A stretch of DNA of 64,000 nt from Silurus meridionalis (lineage: Eukaryota > Chordata > Actinopteri > Siluriformes > Siluridae): the NCBI RefSeq assembly GCF_014805685.1, contig NC_060904.1, positions 15,033,311 through 15,097,310 on the forward strand. The letters are read 5' to 3'. The notes below the pieces were generated by a model. It saw nothing but the letters and a program-made list of their open reading frames with translations. It was not told the origin of the DNA and made no database searches. A program made the translations under genes and the position numbers. Positions 1 through 13,110 of this stretch are shown here, one piece after another. The first letter of the stretch is position 1; every line of letters starts with the position of its first letter.

Positions 1-312
1 CATGCTTTCGTTTGCTCACTCTGAGGTAATTAATCACACTGCTAGCAGAGTCAAACGTCGGTCCAATATAAATACTCTAAACTCCATGTACGGCAGAAAT
101 TCAAATATTTTCGTTTTTTGTCACTGCCTTCACCATATATGTACATCATTGAAATATTTTGAAAGAATTAGCTGTTACAATGGTGGATTTTAGCTAGCAG
201 TTGTAGCTAGCTGGGTTGCAAAGCATTTAGAAGATTTTAAAACGACCTTTCAAGATTATTCCTGTGCAATAACATGTTAATAATCCATGTCGGGTTAAGC
301 GATGAAGATCCG

Positions 313-450
313 CTGACAGTGATGCCCTGTGCTTTACATGGGTTGGAGTGGAAGATCTTTAGTGGCCTGCTATAGAGATCTAACCTCAACCCTGTTAAAC
401 ATCTGTGGGGGTGAATTGGAATGTGACTGCACCCCAGGCCTCTTCAAATA
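313..450 (+). mobile_element. Decayed Tc1-like transposase fragment
   Basis: This is a short relic of the Tc1-like family found many times in the window. The stretch around 380-420 (aacctcaaccctgttaaaca) is a broken form of the DLNP-E-LW motif carrying the third catalytic residue of Tc1 transposases. It is followed by the family's 'gactgcaccccaggcctc' block. Both ends are missing. Confidence 0.7.
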
Positions 451-803
451 GTACACTTTTGTTGAGTTATTTTTGCACTGTACTGTATAACATACTACAC
501 AGAAGGCATTTTGGTTGGCACTATTTTGTGTATTTGTACTGTAATGTTTTTTTTGTCTTGCACTGTTTGCACTAGGTTGCACACGATGCATTTTATGTGG
601 CTAGGACAACTTATTTTAGTCCTAAACTACCGGAAACTTTGTCTGATCTCAATGTGTACTGCGTCAGCTATATATAGTTGGAATGGCAATAACATTTTCT
701 TGACTTAACCTCACCTACTTCAGTACCTGACTTTACTAAAAACCATTGTGTCTGAATGATAAAATCTTATGGTGTCCACAAACTCCATATATTGTATGTA
801 TGC

Positions 804-807
<4 letters not shown>

Positions 808-880
<73 letters not shown>
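808..880. repeat. (TA)n microsatellite, about 36 repeats
   Basis: This is an uninterrupted TA tract at the start of tandem unit 1. Units 2 and 3 have only a short 'aaatatatatag' at the same place, so the expansion is specific to unit 1. Confidence 0.97.
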
Positions 881-884
<4 letters not shown>

Positions 885-1157
885 AAAAGGTGCCTTTACT
901 TATCCAGAGCAACTTACATCTTATACATTTACATAAAATGTAAGCACATTTACTTACATATTGGGATAAATTTCTACTAACTTTTTACCTTTCTGAAACT
1001 TATAGTCAGGTGTCCACAACCCTTGTTCACATAGTGTACTAAGAGAGAGCAAACATCTTTCTTTTTTTAATTTCTCTCTTGTATTTATGCTTCAGCCTGG
1101 TTTGCTTCACTTTCCAAGTCCATTACTCTGTAAAACTAATGAAACTCCTCAAATTCT

Positions 1158-1393
1158 TGACTTAACCTCACCTACTTAACCTCACCTACTTCAGTACCTG
1201 ACTTTACTAAAAACCATTGTGTCTGAATGAACATAAATCTCCACAAGCACACTCCAAAATCTAGTGGAACATCTTCACAAAAGAGTGGAGGTTATTTTAA
1301 AAGCTAATAGGGAGTAAATGTGAATTTATATGTTCAGAAAGGACATACGAATTTTATGGTCAGGTGTCCACACACTTTTGTCCATATAGTGTA
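1158..1393 (+). mobile_element. Tc1-like 3' fragment with terminal repeat (unit 1)
   Basis: The fragment contains family blocks in order: 'cagtacctgactttactaa', 'ctccaaaatctagtggaaca', 'agagtggaggtta', then the 3' terminal repeat 'ggtgtccacacacttttgtc' ending 'catatagtgta'. The 5' part of the element is absent here. A further isolated 3' terminus lies at 1003-1038. Confidence 0.8.
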
Positions 1394-1510
1394 TAAAGAT
1401 ATGCAGAAATCGAAAAATCGACCGATTTTAAACCATCAAGCTCAATTCATGAATAAAGACTTCTCTATCAATGTACATTTTGCTACTTGGGATCTAAACC
1501 AAGGCACGTT

Positions 1511-1614
<104 letters not shown>

Positions 1615-1766
1615 GATTTTGACCATAATGACATGCTTCTAACAAGCAGGCTTAGCCGCCTCTGATCTCCAAGCATCTATGTTTACTCATGGGATTAAAT
1701 TAAAGAACTCGGTGTCCAATTTCATACCTGGCTTCCTCTAGAGTCCTTCAAGATTCAGCCAACAAA

Positions 1767-1792
1767 CACACACACACACACACACACACACA
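1767..1792. repeat. (CA)13 microsatellite, unit 1
   Basis: A 26-bp CA tract with the same length in both tandem units. Confidence 0.97.
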
Positions 1793-2133
1793 TCTCAGGC
1801 CAGATGTTTTTCTGTACTCGTAGACCAAAGGGGAGGTATATAGACATAGGTAGACAGAGCGCAAACATAATTTCACTGAGTCAGCAGATTCACCGCTCAG
1901 TACCTGAAGGACAAAGACAGTGAACCAAGCAAAGGTTCGGATGGAGATTTAAATCATTTCCCATGAGTAATGTGTTTCTTTTTTTTTCTACTTCAAGACA
2001 ATATTAAGGCTTCAATTTTACCATTTAAATTCACAGATTCATCAGATAAAGAAATGTCTTCAATGCAATTAGAACATGTGTGAAACATTACTTTTTTTTT
2101 CCCTAAATTGTTTTTTTTTTTCACAGGAAACAA

Positions 2134-2429
2134 ATTAAGAGACCCAAACCTGTTCCAGCGTGACACTGCCCCTGTACTTTACATGGGTTGGAAGATCTTG
2201 ATTGGCCTGCTATAGAGCTCTGATCTCAAGCCTACTGAACACTTTCAGGATGTGTTGGAAAGCTGACTGCATCCCAGACCCCTTCGTCACCCTACATCAG
2301 TACCTGACGTTACTAATGCCCTTGTTTTTAAATGAGAACAAATTTCCACAAACACACGCCAAAAACAGTGGAACATCTTCCCAGAAGAGTGGAGGTTATA
2401 ACAGCAAATTGGGTCTAATGTGAAATGTC
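2134..2429 (+). mobile_element. Tc1-like transposase-derived fragment (unit 1)
   Basis: It starts at 'gacccaaacctgttccagcg' and runs through a decayed 'cctactgaacactttcagga' (the former DLNPIEHLWDE region) to 'agagtggaggttataacagc'. Stops and indels abolish any transposase frame. An isolated 3' terminus of the family follows at 2621-2655. Confidence 0.8.
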
Positions 2430-2769
2430 AAAAACACAGATAAAATCTTATGGTGTCCACAAACTCCATATATTGTATGTATGTATAAATATATATAGCT
2501 AAAAAGGTGCCTTTACTTATCCAGAGCGACTTACATACATACATTTACATACAATGTAAGCACATTTACCTACATATTCGAATGAATTTCTACTAACTTT
2601 CTAACTTTCTTAAACTTATAGTCAGGTGTCCACAACCCTTGTTCACATAGTGTACTAAGAGAGCAAACATCTTTTTTTTTTATTTCTCTCTTGTATTTAT
2701 GCTTCAGCCTGGTTTGTTTCACTTTCCAAGTCCATTACTCTGTAGAACTAATGAAACTCCTCAAATTCT

Positions 2770-3003
2770 TGACTTAACCTCACCTACTTAACCTCACCTA
2801 CTTCAGTACCTGACTTTACTAAAACCATTGTGTCTGAATGAACATAAATCTCCACAAGCACACTCCAAAATCTAGTGGAACATCTTCACAAAAGAGTGGA
2901 GGTTATTTTAAAAGCTAATAGGGAGTAAATGTGAATTTATATGTTCAGAAAGGACATACGAATTTTATGGTCAGGTGTCCACACACTTTGTCCATATAGT
3001 GTA
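2770..3003 (+). mobile_element. Tc1-like 3' fragment with terminal repeat (unit 2)
   Basis: This is the duplicated counterpart of 1158-1393, ending 'tccatatagtgta'. It carries 'cacactttg' with one T fewer than unit 1. Confidence 0.8.
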
Positions 3004-3120
3004 TAAAGATATGCAGAAATCGAAAAATCGACCGATTTTAAACCATCAAGCTCAATTCATGAATAAAGACTTCTCTATCAATGTACATTTTGCTACTTGG
3101 GATCTAAACCAAGGCACGTT

Positions 3121-3224
<104 letters not shown>

Positions 3225-3376
3225 GATTTTGACCATAATGACATGCTTCTAACAAGCAGGCTTAGCCGCCTCTGATCTCCAAGCATCTATGTTTACTCAT
3301 GGGATTAAATTAAAGAACTCGGTGTCCAATTTCATACCTGGCTTCCTCTAGAGTCCTTCAAGATTCAGCCAACAAA

Positions 3377-3402
3377 CACACACACACACACACACACACA
3401 CA
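3377..3402. repeat. (CA)13 microsatellite, unit 2
   Basis: 26 bp, equal in length to the unit 1 tract. Confidence 0.97.
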
Positions 3403-3745
3403 TCTCAGGCCAGATGTTTTTCTGTACTCGTAGGCCAAAGGGGAGGTATATAGACATAGGTAGACAGAGCGCAAACATAATTTCACTGAGTCAGCAGATT
3501 CACCGGCTCAGTACCTGAAGGACAAAGACAGTGAACCAAGCAAAGGTTCGGATGGAGATTTAAATCATTTCCCATGAGTAATGTGTTTCTTTTTTTTTCT
3601 ACTTCAAGACATTATTAAGGCTTTAATTTTACCATTTAAATTCACAGATTCATCAGATAAAGAAATGTCTTCAATGCAATTAGAACATGTGTGAAACATT
3701 ACTTTTTTTTTCCTAAATTGTTTTTTTTTTTTCCACAGGAAACAA

Positions 3746-4041
3746 ATTAAGAGACCCAAACCTGTTCCAGCGTGACACTGCCCCTGTACTTTACATGGGT
3801 TGGAAGATCTTGATTGGCCTGCTATAGAGCTCTGATCTCAAGCCTACTGAACACTTTCAGGATGTGTTGGAAAGCTGACTGCATCCCAGACCCCTTCGTT
3901 ACCCTACATCAGTACCTGACGTTACTAATGCCCTTGTTTTTAAATGAGAACAAATTTCCACAAACACACGCCAAAAACAGTGGAACATCTTCCCAGAAGA
4001 GTGGAGGTTATAACAGCAAATTGGGTCTAATGTGAAATGTC
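3746..4041 (+). mobile_element. Tc1-like transposase-derived fragment (unit 2)
   Basis: Counterpart of 2134-2429, differing at only a base or two (for example cgtt for cgtc near 3900). A third isolated 3' terminus of the family lies at 4233-4268 in the partial unit 3. Confidence 0.8.
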
Positions 4042-4978
4042 AAAAACCCAGATAAAATCTTATGGTGTCCACAAACTCCATATATTGTATGTATGTATAA
4101 ATATATATAGCTAAAAAGGTGCCTTTACTTATCCAGAGCGACTTACATACATACATTTACATACAATGTAAGCACATTTACCTACATATTCGAATGAATT
4201 TCTACTAACTTTCTAACTTTCTTAAACTTATAGTCAGGTGTCCACAAACCCTTGTTCACATAGTGTACTAAGAGAGCAAACATCTTTTTTTTTTTTATTT
4301 CTCTCTTGTATTTATGCTTCAGCCTGGTTTGTTTCACTTTCCAAGTCCATTACTCTGTAGAACTAATGAAACTCCTCAAATTCATTTTAAATGCTTCTTC
4401 AAAATCACAAGCCAGAGTCCAGTTTTCTTGACTCCCCACTTGAGATTACAAAATGATCCCAGATCACAGCATGCCTCTAAAGTGAAACACCGGCACGCCA
4501 TAAATTGGATGCTCAGCTATCAATTAATCCCAAATAAACAGGACTGACAGAAATGGAGAAAGAACATATTAGTGTGTTGCAGTATCGGTTAAATGTCACT
4601 CTCTGTCACCCGGAGTAAGTGAGTTCGGTAAATAGCAGTGAAGAAAAACTGTCATTTTTTTTTTCTTGGAAGAGTGACACTAATCCATAGAAAAGTGCAG
4701 TAGCTGCCTCCGAAGCTCTCGGTTTGTGACTCACAGGTCTTGTATGGATGTCTCAGGAAAAAAAAATAGCAATCTAAGTTGAAGTCTGTGAATGACCCAA
4801 ATCCACTGAGAACAATCTGTAAGGCCTTTTGCATGGAGGATGGAAGCTAATAGGATATATACAAGTAGGAAAAGAAGTTCAGAGAAAATGCGACAGTTGC
4901 GTCACATGTTTTCGGAGCAGGATTGACCCTCAGCAGTCGGTGAACTAGTTGGGACGTGCCAAATAATTCGAAGTGCTA

Positions 4979-5080
<102 letters not shown>

Positions 5081-5482
5081 CTACAAGGAAGAATAAAGCA
5101 ATGACAGTTAAAATGTAACATGGTATAAAGCCTCTGAAGTGAATCACAAGTGCAACTAAGGCTTGCCGACTCAAATAGGTGCACGAGATACACTGGTTAT
5201 TCGGGTCAAGCAATTAAATAGGGGCGGCTTTTATTATATAACACTTGCATGATAATCTTGCAAAGCAAAGAATGTTGAACCTAACAATAATCACTGCTTA
5301 CCATACACTTTTACATGAGAGCCAGCTTCTTGAGGAAAGTAGCAATCATATTCTTCCGTTCACCATCAATTAACAACAAAAAAACAAGACTTTAATCTAC
5401 TTAACCATTTAGCCAGTGAATGCAAACCAACACTGTCCACTGGCTTTCTATATTCATCAAGAATTAACAATCATTAAATCAA

Positions 5483-5485
<3 letters not shown>

Positions 5486-5558
<73 letters not shown>
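5486..5558. repeat. (AT)n microsatellite at transposon insertion site
   Basis: A TA tract of about 73 bp that ends exactly at the left terminus of the Tc1-like element. About 17 more bases of TA repeat continue after the right terminus at 7112. The element therefore inserted into a TA microsatellite. Confidence 0.95.
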
Positions 5559-5561
<3 letters not shown>

Positions 5562-7111
5562 GAGTGCAGAATTATTAGGCAAATGAGTATTTTGACCACA
5601 TCATCCTCGTTATGCATGTTGTCTTACTCCAAGCTGTATAGGCTGGAAAGCCTACTACCAATTAAGCATATTAGGTGATGTGCATCTCTGTAATGAGAAG
5701 GGTGTGGTCTAATGACATCAACACCCTATATCAGGTGTGCATAATTATTAGGCAACTTCCTTTCCTTTGGCAAATGGGTCAAAAGAAGGACTTGACAGGC
5801 TCAGAAAAGTCAAAAATAGTGAGATATATTGCAGAGGGATGCAGCAGTCTTAAAATAGCCAAGCTTCTGAAGCGTGATCATCGAACAATCAAGCGTTTCA
5901 TTCAAAATAGTCAACAGGGTCGCAAGAAGCGTGTGGAAAACCAAGGCGCAAAATAACTGCCCGTGAACTGAGAAAAGTCAAGCGTGCAGCTGCCAAGATG
6001 CCACTTGCCACCAGTTTGGCCATATTTCAGAGCTGCAACATCACTGAGTGCCCAAAAGCACAAGGTGTGCAATACTCAGAGACATGGCCAAGGTAAGAAA
6101 GGCAGAAAGTCGACCACCACTGAACAAGACACACAAGCTGAAACGTCAAGACTGGGCCAAGAAATATCTCAAGACTGATTTTTCTAAGGTTTTATGGACT
6201 GATGAAATGAGAGTGAGTCTTGATGGGCCAGATGGATGGGCCCGTGGCTGGATTGGTAAAGGGCAGAGAGCTCCAGTCCGACTCAGACGCCAGCAAGGTG
6301 GAGGTGGAGTACTGGTTTGGGCTGGTATCATCAAAGATGAGCTTGTGGGGCCTTTTCGGGTTGAGGATGGAGTCAAGCTGAACTCCCAGTCCTACTGCCA
6401 GTTTCTGGAAGACACCTTCTTCAAGCAGTGGTACAGGAAGAAGTCTGCATCCTTCAAGAAAACATGATTTTCATGCAGGACAATGCTCCATCACACACGC
6501 CCAAGTACTCCACAGCGTGGCTGGCAAGAAAGGGTATAAAAGAAGAAAATCTAATGATATGGCCTCCTTGTTCACCTGATCTGAACCCCATTGAGAACCT
6601 GTGGTCCATCATCAAATGTGCGATTTACAAGGAGGGAAAACAGTACACCTCTCTGAACAGTGTCTGGGAGGTTGTGGTTGCTGCTGCACGCAATGTTGAT
6701 GGTGAACAGATCAAAACACTGACAGAATCCATGGATGGCAGGCTTTTGAGTGTCCTTGCAAAGAAAGGTGGCTATATTGGTCACTGATTTGTTTTTGTTT
6801 GGTTTTGAATGTCAGAAATGTATATTTGTGAATGTTGAGATGTTATATTGGTTTCACTGGTAAAAATAAATAATTGAAATGGGTATAAATTTGTTTTTGT
6901 TGTTGCCTAATAATTATGCACAGTAATAGTCACCTGCACACACAGATATCCCCCTAAAATAGCTAAAACTAAAAACTACTTCCAAAAATATTCAGCTTTG
7001 ATATTAATGAGTTTTTTGTGTTCACTGAGAACATGGTTGTTGTTCAAATTAAATCCTCAAATAAAATTAATCCTCAAAAATACAACTTGCCTAATAATTC
7101 TGCACTCCCTG
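5559..7111 (+). mobile_element. Near-complete Tc1-like (DD37E) DNA transposon, IR/DR type
   Basis: A 1.55-kb element whose outer inverted repeats read cag(g)gagtgcagaattatt at the left and the complement ending ctgcactccctg at the right, with TA dinucleotides outside both. The left end has lost one G. A second, inner copy of the terminal motif lies about 175 bp inside each end: GTGCATAATTATTAGGCAAC at 5737-5756 and its complement at 6901-6920. There are thus two direct repeats within each inverted end, the IR/DR arrangement known from Sleeping Beauty-like elements. The sequence between outer and inner motifs is not conserved between the two ends. One frameshifted transposase gene lies between the inner motifs, followed by an AATAAA at about 6865. 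Confidence 0.93.
5774..6787 (+). pseudogene. Tc1-like DD37E transposase, three frameshifts
   Basis: The likely start is the ATG at 5774 (MGQKKDLTGSEK). The N-terminal part (about residues 1-60) is a paired-like helix-turn-helix that would bind the terminal repeats. Three apparent 1-base deletions break the frame: at about 5953 (immediate TAA), about 6045 and about 6464. The middle segment from 6048 carries the first catalytic aspartate in LWTDE. The last segment carries FMQDNAPSH (second Asp) and CSPDLNPIENLW (Glu), and the protein ends GGYIGH before TGA at 6785-6787. I count 37 residues between the second Asp and the Glu, fitting the DD37E group of Tc1/mariner elements rather than classical DD34E. 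All catalytic residues survive, so decay is recent, but this copy cannot make a full-length enzyme. Confidence 0.92.
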
Positions 7112-7137
7112 TATATATATATATATATACCCTTATA

Positions 7138-7205
7138 TATAGGGTTAGGAGCTCAAAAGCCCAACATTGCTGGGACTTGAACCCCTAAACTTCAAGATCC
7201 TGAAT
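7138..7205 (-). mobile_element. tRNA-derived SINE-like fragment
   Basis: The complement reads like the teleost 'gttcaagtcccagcaatg...gggcttttgagctcctaaccct' repeat, which includes a box-B-like segment. Related copies lie at 17206-17365 and 63755-63938. Confidence 0.5.
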
Positions 7206-8157
7206 CTAGAAACTTCCTCATGAACAAACATCCCAACATCTGCATTCGCTTTGCTGTGCTGTAATTACAAAATTGCTCTTGTAAAAATATATACAGTTCC
7301 ACAGCTTGCTAAGCTCGTAACAAAAGATCATACCAGATAAATTAACGCTGAATAGAGGGAGAAAGTATCCACAAAATCAAAGGATTCAATCTTTTTTTTT
7401 TTCCACACAGAATGTTTTTGGCAGTGCTGCCAGCCAAATGCTGATATCATTATACAGAGTTCTGCAACAGCAGCTACACTGCTTGTGATTAATCAAGCAA
7501 ATATAGCCACTCGTGAATACAATGATGGCACACACACACACACAGACCAGTCGCAAATCATTTCTGAAAAAAACAGTACAGAACCATGCAGACGGTCGTC
7601 GATTCCTCTGAATTTATTAAGCCCTAATGCGATAATCCGAGAATTAATCCACAATTGAGGAAGAAGTGTGGATTATAAAATTAAGACTTAATATCCACGC
7701 TACTACCCTGAACAAAAGCATTTTCCCTCTGAGGCATCAGCATGCAGGATTTATTAGGATTTTGGCCATCTTCTGTCTGATGTATTCCTTAAAACCTATT
7801 CGAGAGTCCACTGTATGTGCTTTCCTGTCTAGTCTACAAAGCCGGCTATACATTTTTATACTTTATTTTGTTTTATTTCTTGAACGTAGCGGTATAGAAT
7901 TAAAGAAAAGATCCTGCACAGAATTCCTGGGCATACAATTCTTTCTTTTATATTTCTTAATAATATCTTTCAAGAAATATTTAGCTTTTGGCATTTTGCA
8001 TTTGTTTTGTTCTTTTGCATTCACTACAATTTTCCATTTTTGATGGCTGTGGCATCATCAGCATTCAAACTCTCATTCTCTCGAAAATATTTGGTTCCCT
8101 CTGTTGCAATACTATTTGAAGACCTGACCGTATGATTCATTTGTGCTTTCTTTCGAA
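7206..8157. other. Intronic sequence, nothing recognised
   Basis: It holds a short (CA)n at about 7531-7546 and poly-T near 7392. A 125-codon frame on the plus strand (7666-8043) has low-complexity, TM-like composition and no recognisable family, and I do not call it a gene. Confidence 0.5.
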
Positions 8158-8380
8158 CATCCCATTATTATTATAATAACCTCCACTCTTCTGGGTAGAT
8201 GTTGCACTAGATTTTGGAAAGTGCTTTTGGCTGAATACGTATAAATCTCCAGTAGAGCTTCAGTAAAGTCAGATACTAATGTATGTGGGGAAAATGTCAC
8301 CTTCCCACATCCAAAGACGTCCTATACAATTGTACGCCTCCATCTTTGTTTGGGAATAAAACCACATATGGCTGGAAAAG
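8158..8380 (-). mobile_element. Decayed Tc1-like element, minus strand
   Basis: The complement runs from 'ttttccagccatatgtggtt' (5' region of the family) with an internal deletion to 'agaagagtggaggttattat' (3' region). The central transposase part is missing. Confidence 0.7.
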
Positions 8381-8896
8381 TTTGTAACCAGATTGCATTT
8401 CTTCCCTTTATTTCCTTTAATCGCTTTTAAAGTTCGGGGAGCTGCAATATTTCTTGGATATATTCTGAGACAGGACTGCGCTCTTTAGTCACTAATCTGC
8501 GAGGTCCCAAGGTGCAGTTTGCAGCATCAGTGACATGACATAACGAAAGCACCGGGGCATAAATGTTCATTTTGTCAGCCAGTGATGAGCGAAATGTTCA
8601 AGCGCTGAAATGGCTTCAGACAGACGGAGTGATTTACGGCACGTACGCTGGATGGGAAGCATTTCCATCATCAGGGCACTGAAGAAATCCTTGTCCTTCT
8701 CGGTGACCTACTGGAGAGCGAGGATTCCTGGAAATGACTTCGGTTCCGGGGAAACAATGTCCAGTCCAGATTCATGATTCATCTTACTACAACTCAGTCC
8801 TCCCACAAAGTGCTCTTGTGTGCATGAACTGGATGCTTAAGGCTTATTGTTCCGTCGGTGAGACAGAGAGATGGAGAGAGAGGAAGAGAAAGAGAG

Positions 8897-8898
<2 letters not shown>

Positions 8899-8940
<42 letters not shown>
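8899..8940. repeat. (GA)n microsatellite
   Basis: An AG repeat preceding the GATA region, inside a wider purine-rich stretch from about 8862. The sequence between it and the GATA array (8941-9026) shares 'cttcagtga' with the corresponding spacer of the downstream duplicated units. The segment 8381-8898 is otherwise unassigned. Confidence 0.95.
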
Positions 8941-8944
<4 letters not shown>

Positions 8945-9026
8945 GATACATGCTCAAGTATTAAAAATGTTCATGTTACTTATATTTGATCATGTGATCA
9001 TTTAAAAGTCTTCAGTGAGAGAGCAG

Positions 9027-9117
<91 letters not shown>

Positions 9118-9165
9118 CGGCAGACAGACCGGCAGACAGACCGGCAGACAGATCGATTAGTAGAT

Positions 9166-9251
<86 letters not shown>

Positions 9252-9297
9252 CAAACAGACAGACAGACAGCCAGACATATCGATTAGTAGATGATAC

Positions 9298-9380
<83 letters not shown>
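9027..9380. repeat. (GATA)n/(GACA)n Bkm-like array 1
   Basis: GATA blocks alternate with GACA runs. The interruptions are 'gaccggcagacagaccggca' and 'gatcgattagtagatgatag'. Confidence 0.96.
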
Positions 9381-10083
9381 CATTGTATCCTTCAGGGACA
9401 AAAAATCTGTTTGTCTGTATGTTCACATCAAGTAAATTATGAGAAAGCTTTGATCTGTTCATCACTTTCCCTCACTCATGTTCAGTCCCATTTTGGTGTC
9501 AGTTCGCATGAGACTGTTGAATCCTCGTGCCTTGCAGTGTTGTACATTTTTCAGAAACACTACACACTTCTTTAGTTGAACACTTGTTCATGTTACTGTA
9601 TTTTGGCCTGTTGCCAACAACAATTTTGTCACAGCAAAAAAGAAAGGGTTCAAACAGACAGTAGAATTAAGCAACAAAGCATTATCAGCACCGCCGACTG
9701 AAAACCTTGGTGCTGACTGATTTCTTTGTCATGCGAAAGAGCTGATAGGCTTTTCTCTCAGAAAAGTAGAAGAAAAAACAGATAGCGTGTTGCATTACAG
9801 AGGTTTTCGGGTTTTGTCTGAATTCACAGCGTAACGTCTTCCTAGAAAGTCAGTCGGCGTTCTTCCCCCAGGTGTCTGGAGACACATAAAAGGGCTTCAA
9901 CATGGAAAAAAAACATCCGAAATAAATGCTGGTTCTGTTTGATATTTATGTCCACTTTATCTCAGCAGAACTTCATCTGATAACAACGCTGAAGACGCTG
10001 CGGGTGTCTGGAGGAGAAACAAAAGCCCTAAATATGGTCTTAATTCTTGAGAGAAAGGAAGGGAGAGAGGTATAGAGAGAGAC

Positions 10084-10091
<8 letters not shown>

Positions 10092-10135
<44 letters not shown>
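10092..10135. repeat. (GA)n microsatellite, copy 1
   Basis: About 44 bp of AG repeat. The matching tract of copy 2 is shorter. Confidence 0.95.
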
Positions 10136-10140
<5 letters not shown>

Positions 10141-10202
10141 AAAAGCGGTCACATGGATGAACCCTTGTTTATGTTATGAATGGTCATTCGCAAGCCTTCA
10201 GT

Positions 10203-10548
<346 letters not shown>

Positions 10549-11247
10549 CATTGTATCCTTCAGGGACAAAAAATCTGTTTGTCTGTATGTTCACATCAAG
10601 TAAATTATGAGAAAGCTTTGATCTGTTCATCACTTTCCCTCACTCATGTTCAGTCCCATTTTGGTGTCAGTTCGCATGAGACTGTTGAATCCTCGTGCCT
10701 TGCAGTGTTGTACATTTTTCAGAAACACTACACACTTCTTTAGTTGAACACTTGTTCATGTTACTGTATTTTGGCCTGTTGCCAACAACAATTTTGTCAC
10801 AGCAAAAAAGAAAGGGTTCAAACAGACAGTAGAATTAAGCAACAAAGCATTATCAGCACCGCAGACTGAAAACCTTGGTGCTGACTGATTTCTTTGTCAT
10901 GCGAAAGAGCTGATAGGCTTTTCTCTCAGAAAAGTAGAAGAAAAAACAGATAGCGTGTTGCATTACAGAGGTTTTCGGGTTTTGTCTGAATTCACAGCGT
11001 AACGTCTTCCTAGAAAGTCAGTCGGCGTTCTTCCCCAGGTGTCTGGAGACACATAAAGGGCTTCAACATGGAAAAAAAACATCCGAAATAAATGCTGGTT
11101 CTGTTTGATATTTATGTCCACTTTATCTCAGCAGAACTTCATCTGATAACAACGCTAAAGACGCTGCGGGTGTCTGGAGGAGAAACAAAAGCCCTAAATA
11201 TGGTCTTAATTCTTGAGAGAAAGGAAGGGAGAGGTATAGAGAGAGAC

Positions 11248-11256
<9 letters not shown>

Positions 11257-11285
<29 letters not shown>
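11257..11285. repeat. (GA)n microsatellite, copy 2
   Basis: About 29 bp; about 15 bp shorter than the copy 1 tract. Confidence 0.93.
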
Positions 11286-11290
<5 letters not shown>

Positions 11291-11352
11291 AAAAGCGGTC
11301 ACATGGATGAACCCTTGTTTATGTTATGAATGGTCATTCGCAAGCCTTCAGT

Positions 11353-11724
<372 letters not shown>

Positions 11725-11734
11725 TGCCTCTGAT

Positions 11735-11790
11735 TCTGTGTTCTGTGTATGGTCAGGTAGCCATTAACTTTTGTCCAGATGATGTATAAA
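11735..11790 (+). mobile_element. Isolated Tc1-like 3' terminus
   Basis: 'tatggtcaggtagccattaa' followed by 'cttttgtccagatgatgta' matches the 3' terminal repeat of the common family with a few changes. The stretch 11791-12755 after it is unassigned intron. Confidence 0.55.
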
Positions 11791-12755
11791 TATCTGTTCA
11801 TTCTGTATAAACAAGTGATTCTTTGCTAATCTTTTTGTAGGGAATGACTGCTCAAGGGATTTCTAGTATTTCCTGGAGTTCAGGGGGGAGGGAAAGTCCA
11901 GTGTACAAAATTGTGTGAAATGGCAGCTACAGAAAGACCGCCAAGCTGACGCTCCCTCAACTGCTGTATAAACACAATAATTGTAAGTTTCTTTAGCTAA
12001 GGCTGTTCCATTAATGTATGTGCTCCTGGTCAGAAGTCTCCTGCAGCCTGCCATTGAAACAGAAAACATTTCAGAAACATTTGACATTTTAGACCATAAT
12101 GGACTCATGATCATCAGAGCGGTTTAACGCAGTCATTAGCGTGACACAAACTGGGATCGAAGTCTGAGCCAGGTCTGATTGCAAGCAGCTGTGCTGGGAG
12201 AGGGGCAAAGGATATTAGAAGGATAAAAAAAAAGGTCAGGAAGGAAAAATCTGAAAAAGAGCACAACGATAGCGCTGCTAATAAGCGGATATTGCACTGA
12301 AGGGTACGTGAGTATTTGTGTGTATGCGAGAGAGTGGCATCAAGCAGACTCCTGCAGCTGTCTCACTGTCCTTATCATTCTCAGGAGACCTTCCATGTTT
12401 AAAGCTGCTCGTCTCATTAATACTCTATCGGGTTGAGATGGAATACTTAGGAAAAGCCAATGACACAAAATAGGCGTTTTTCGTTGTTGTTTTTTCTAAG
12501 ACTCCACTCTATTCGTGCCGGCTTTACACGAATCAATCTTTGGCTCCTCGGCTGGAAACGAACCAGCCTGCAGGAACATTCCGGAAACGCTCACGACGCG
12601 GTGTTTCTTTGCACAAAAAAACGGCGTTGAGCCACACATTAGCAGCGTGCATACCTTCAGGAAAAAAGTGCTTTTTCAAAGCAAAAAAAACAAAACAGCT
12701 CAAGCTAAAGGAAGCATTTTAGAACCTACCAACAATATAATAGCAGAGTATAACG

Positions 12756-13110
12756 TACAATATGCGGACAAAAGAATTTGGACACCTCATTTTTTCCAGC
12801 CATATGTGGTTCTTTTCCAAACTGTTAGCATAAAGTTAAAGCCAAACAATTCTACAGGATGTTAAAAAAGACCCAAACCTGTTCCAGCATGACATGACCC
12901 CTACATAACAACCACCTTAAATGAGTTGGAGTGGAAGATCTTCTGCTATAGAGCTCTGAATTCAACCCTTTTAAACACCTTTGGGATGAATTGGAACGCT
13001 GACTGCACCCCAGGCCTCCTCACCTTCTCACCTACATCAGTGCCCGACTTCATCAGTAGTAACACCCTTGTGTCTGAATGATCACAAATCTCCACAAGAA
13101 CAATCCATGA
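12756..13110 (+). mobile_element. Decayed Tc1-like element lacking its 3' end
   Basis: The 5' terminal repeat 'tacaatatgcggacaaaaga' is followed by the 'ccagccatatgtggttcttt' block. An internal deletion leads directly to 'acccaaacctgttccagcat' and to 'aaacacctttgggatgaatt', which preserves the HLWDEL reading of the catalytic region. It breaks off around 'ccacaagaacaatccatga'. Confidence 0.78.

Noticed and set aside
9012..9401. Long frames of repeated LSIY or LSVC residues
   Set aside because: These are translations of the GATA/GACA arrays and occur in several frames at once. The same applies to the frames at 10149-10569 and 11299-11801.
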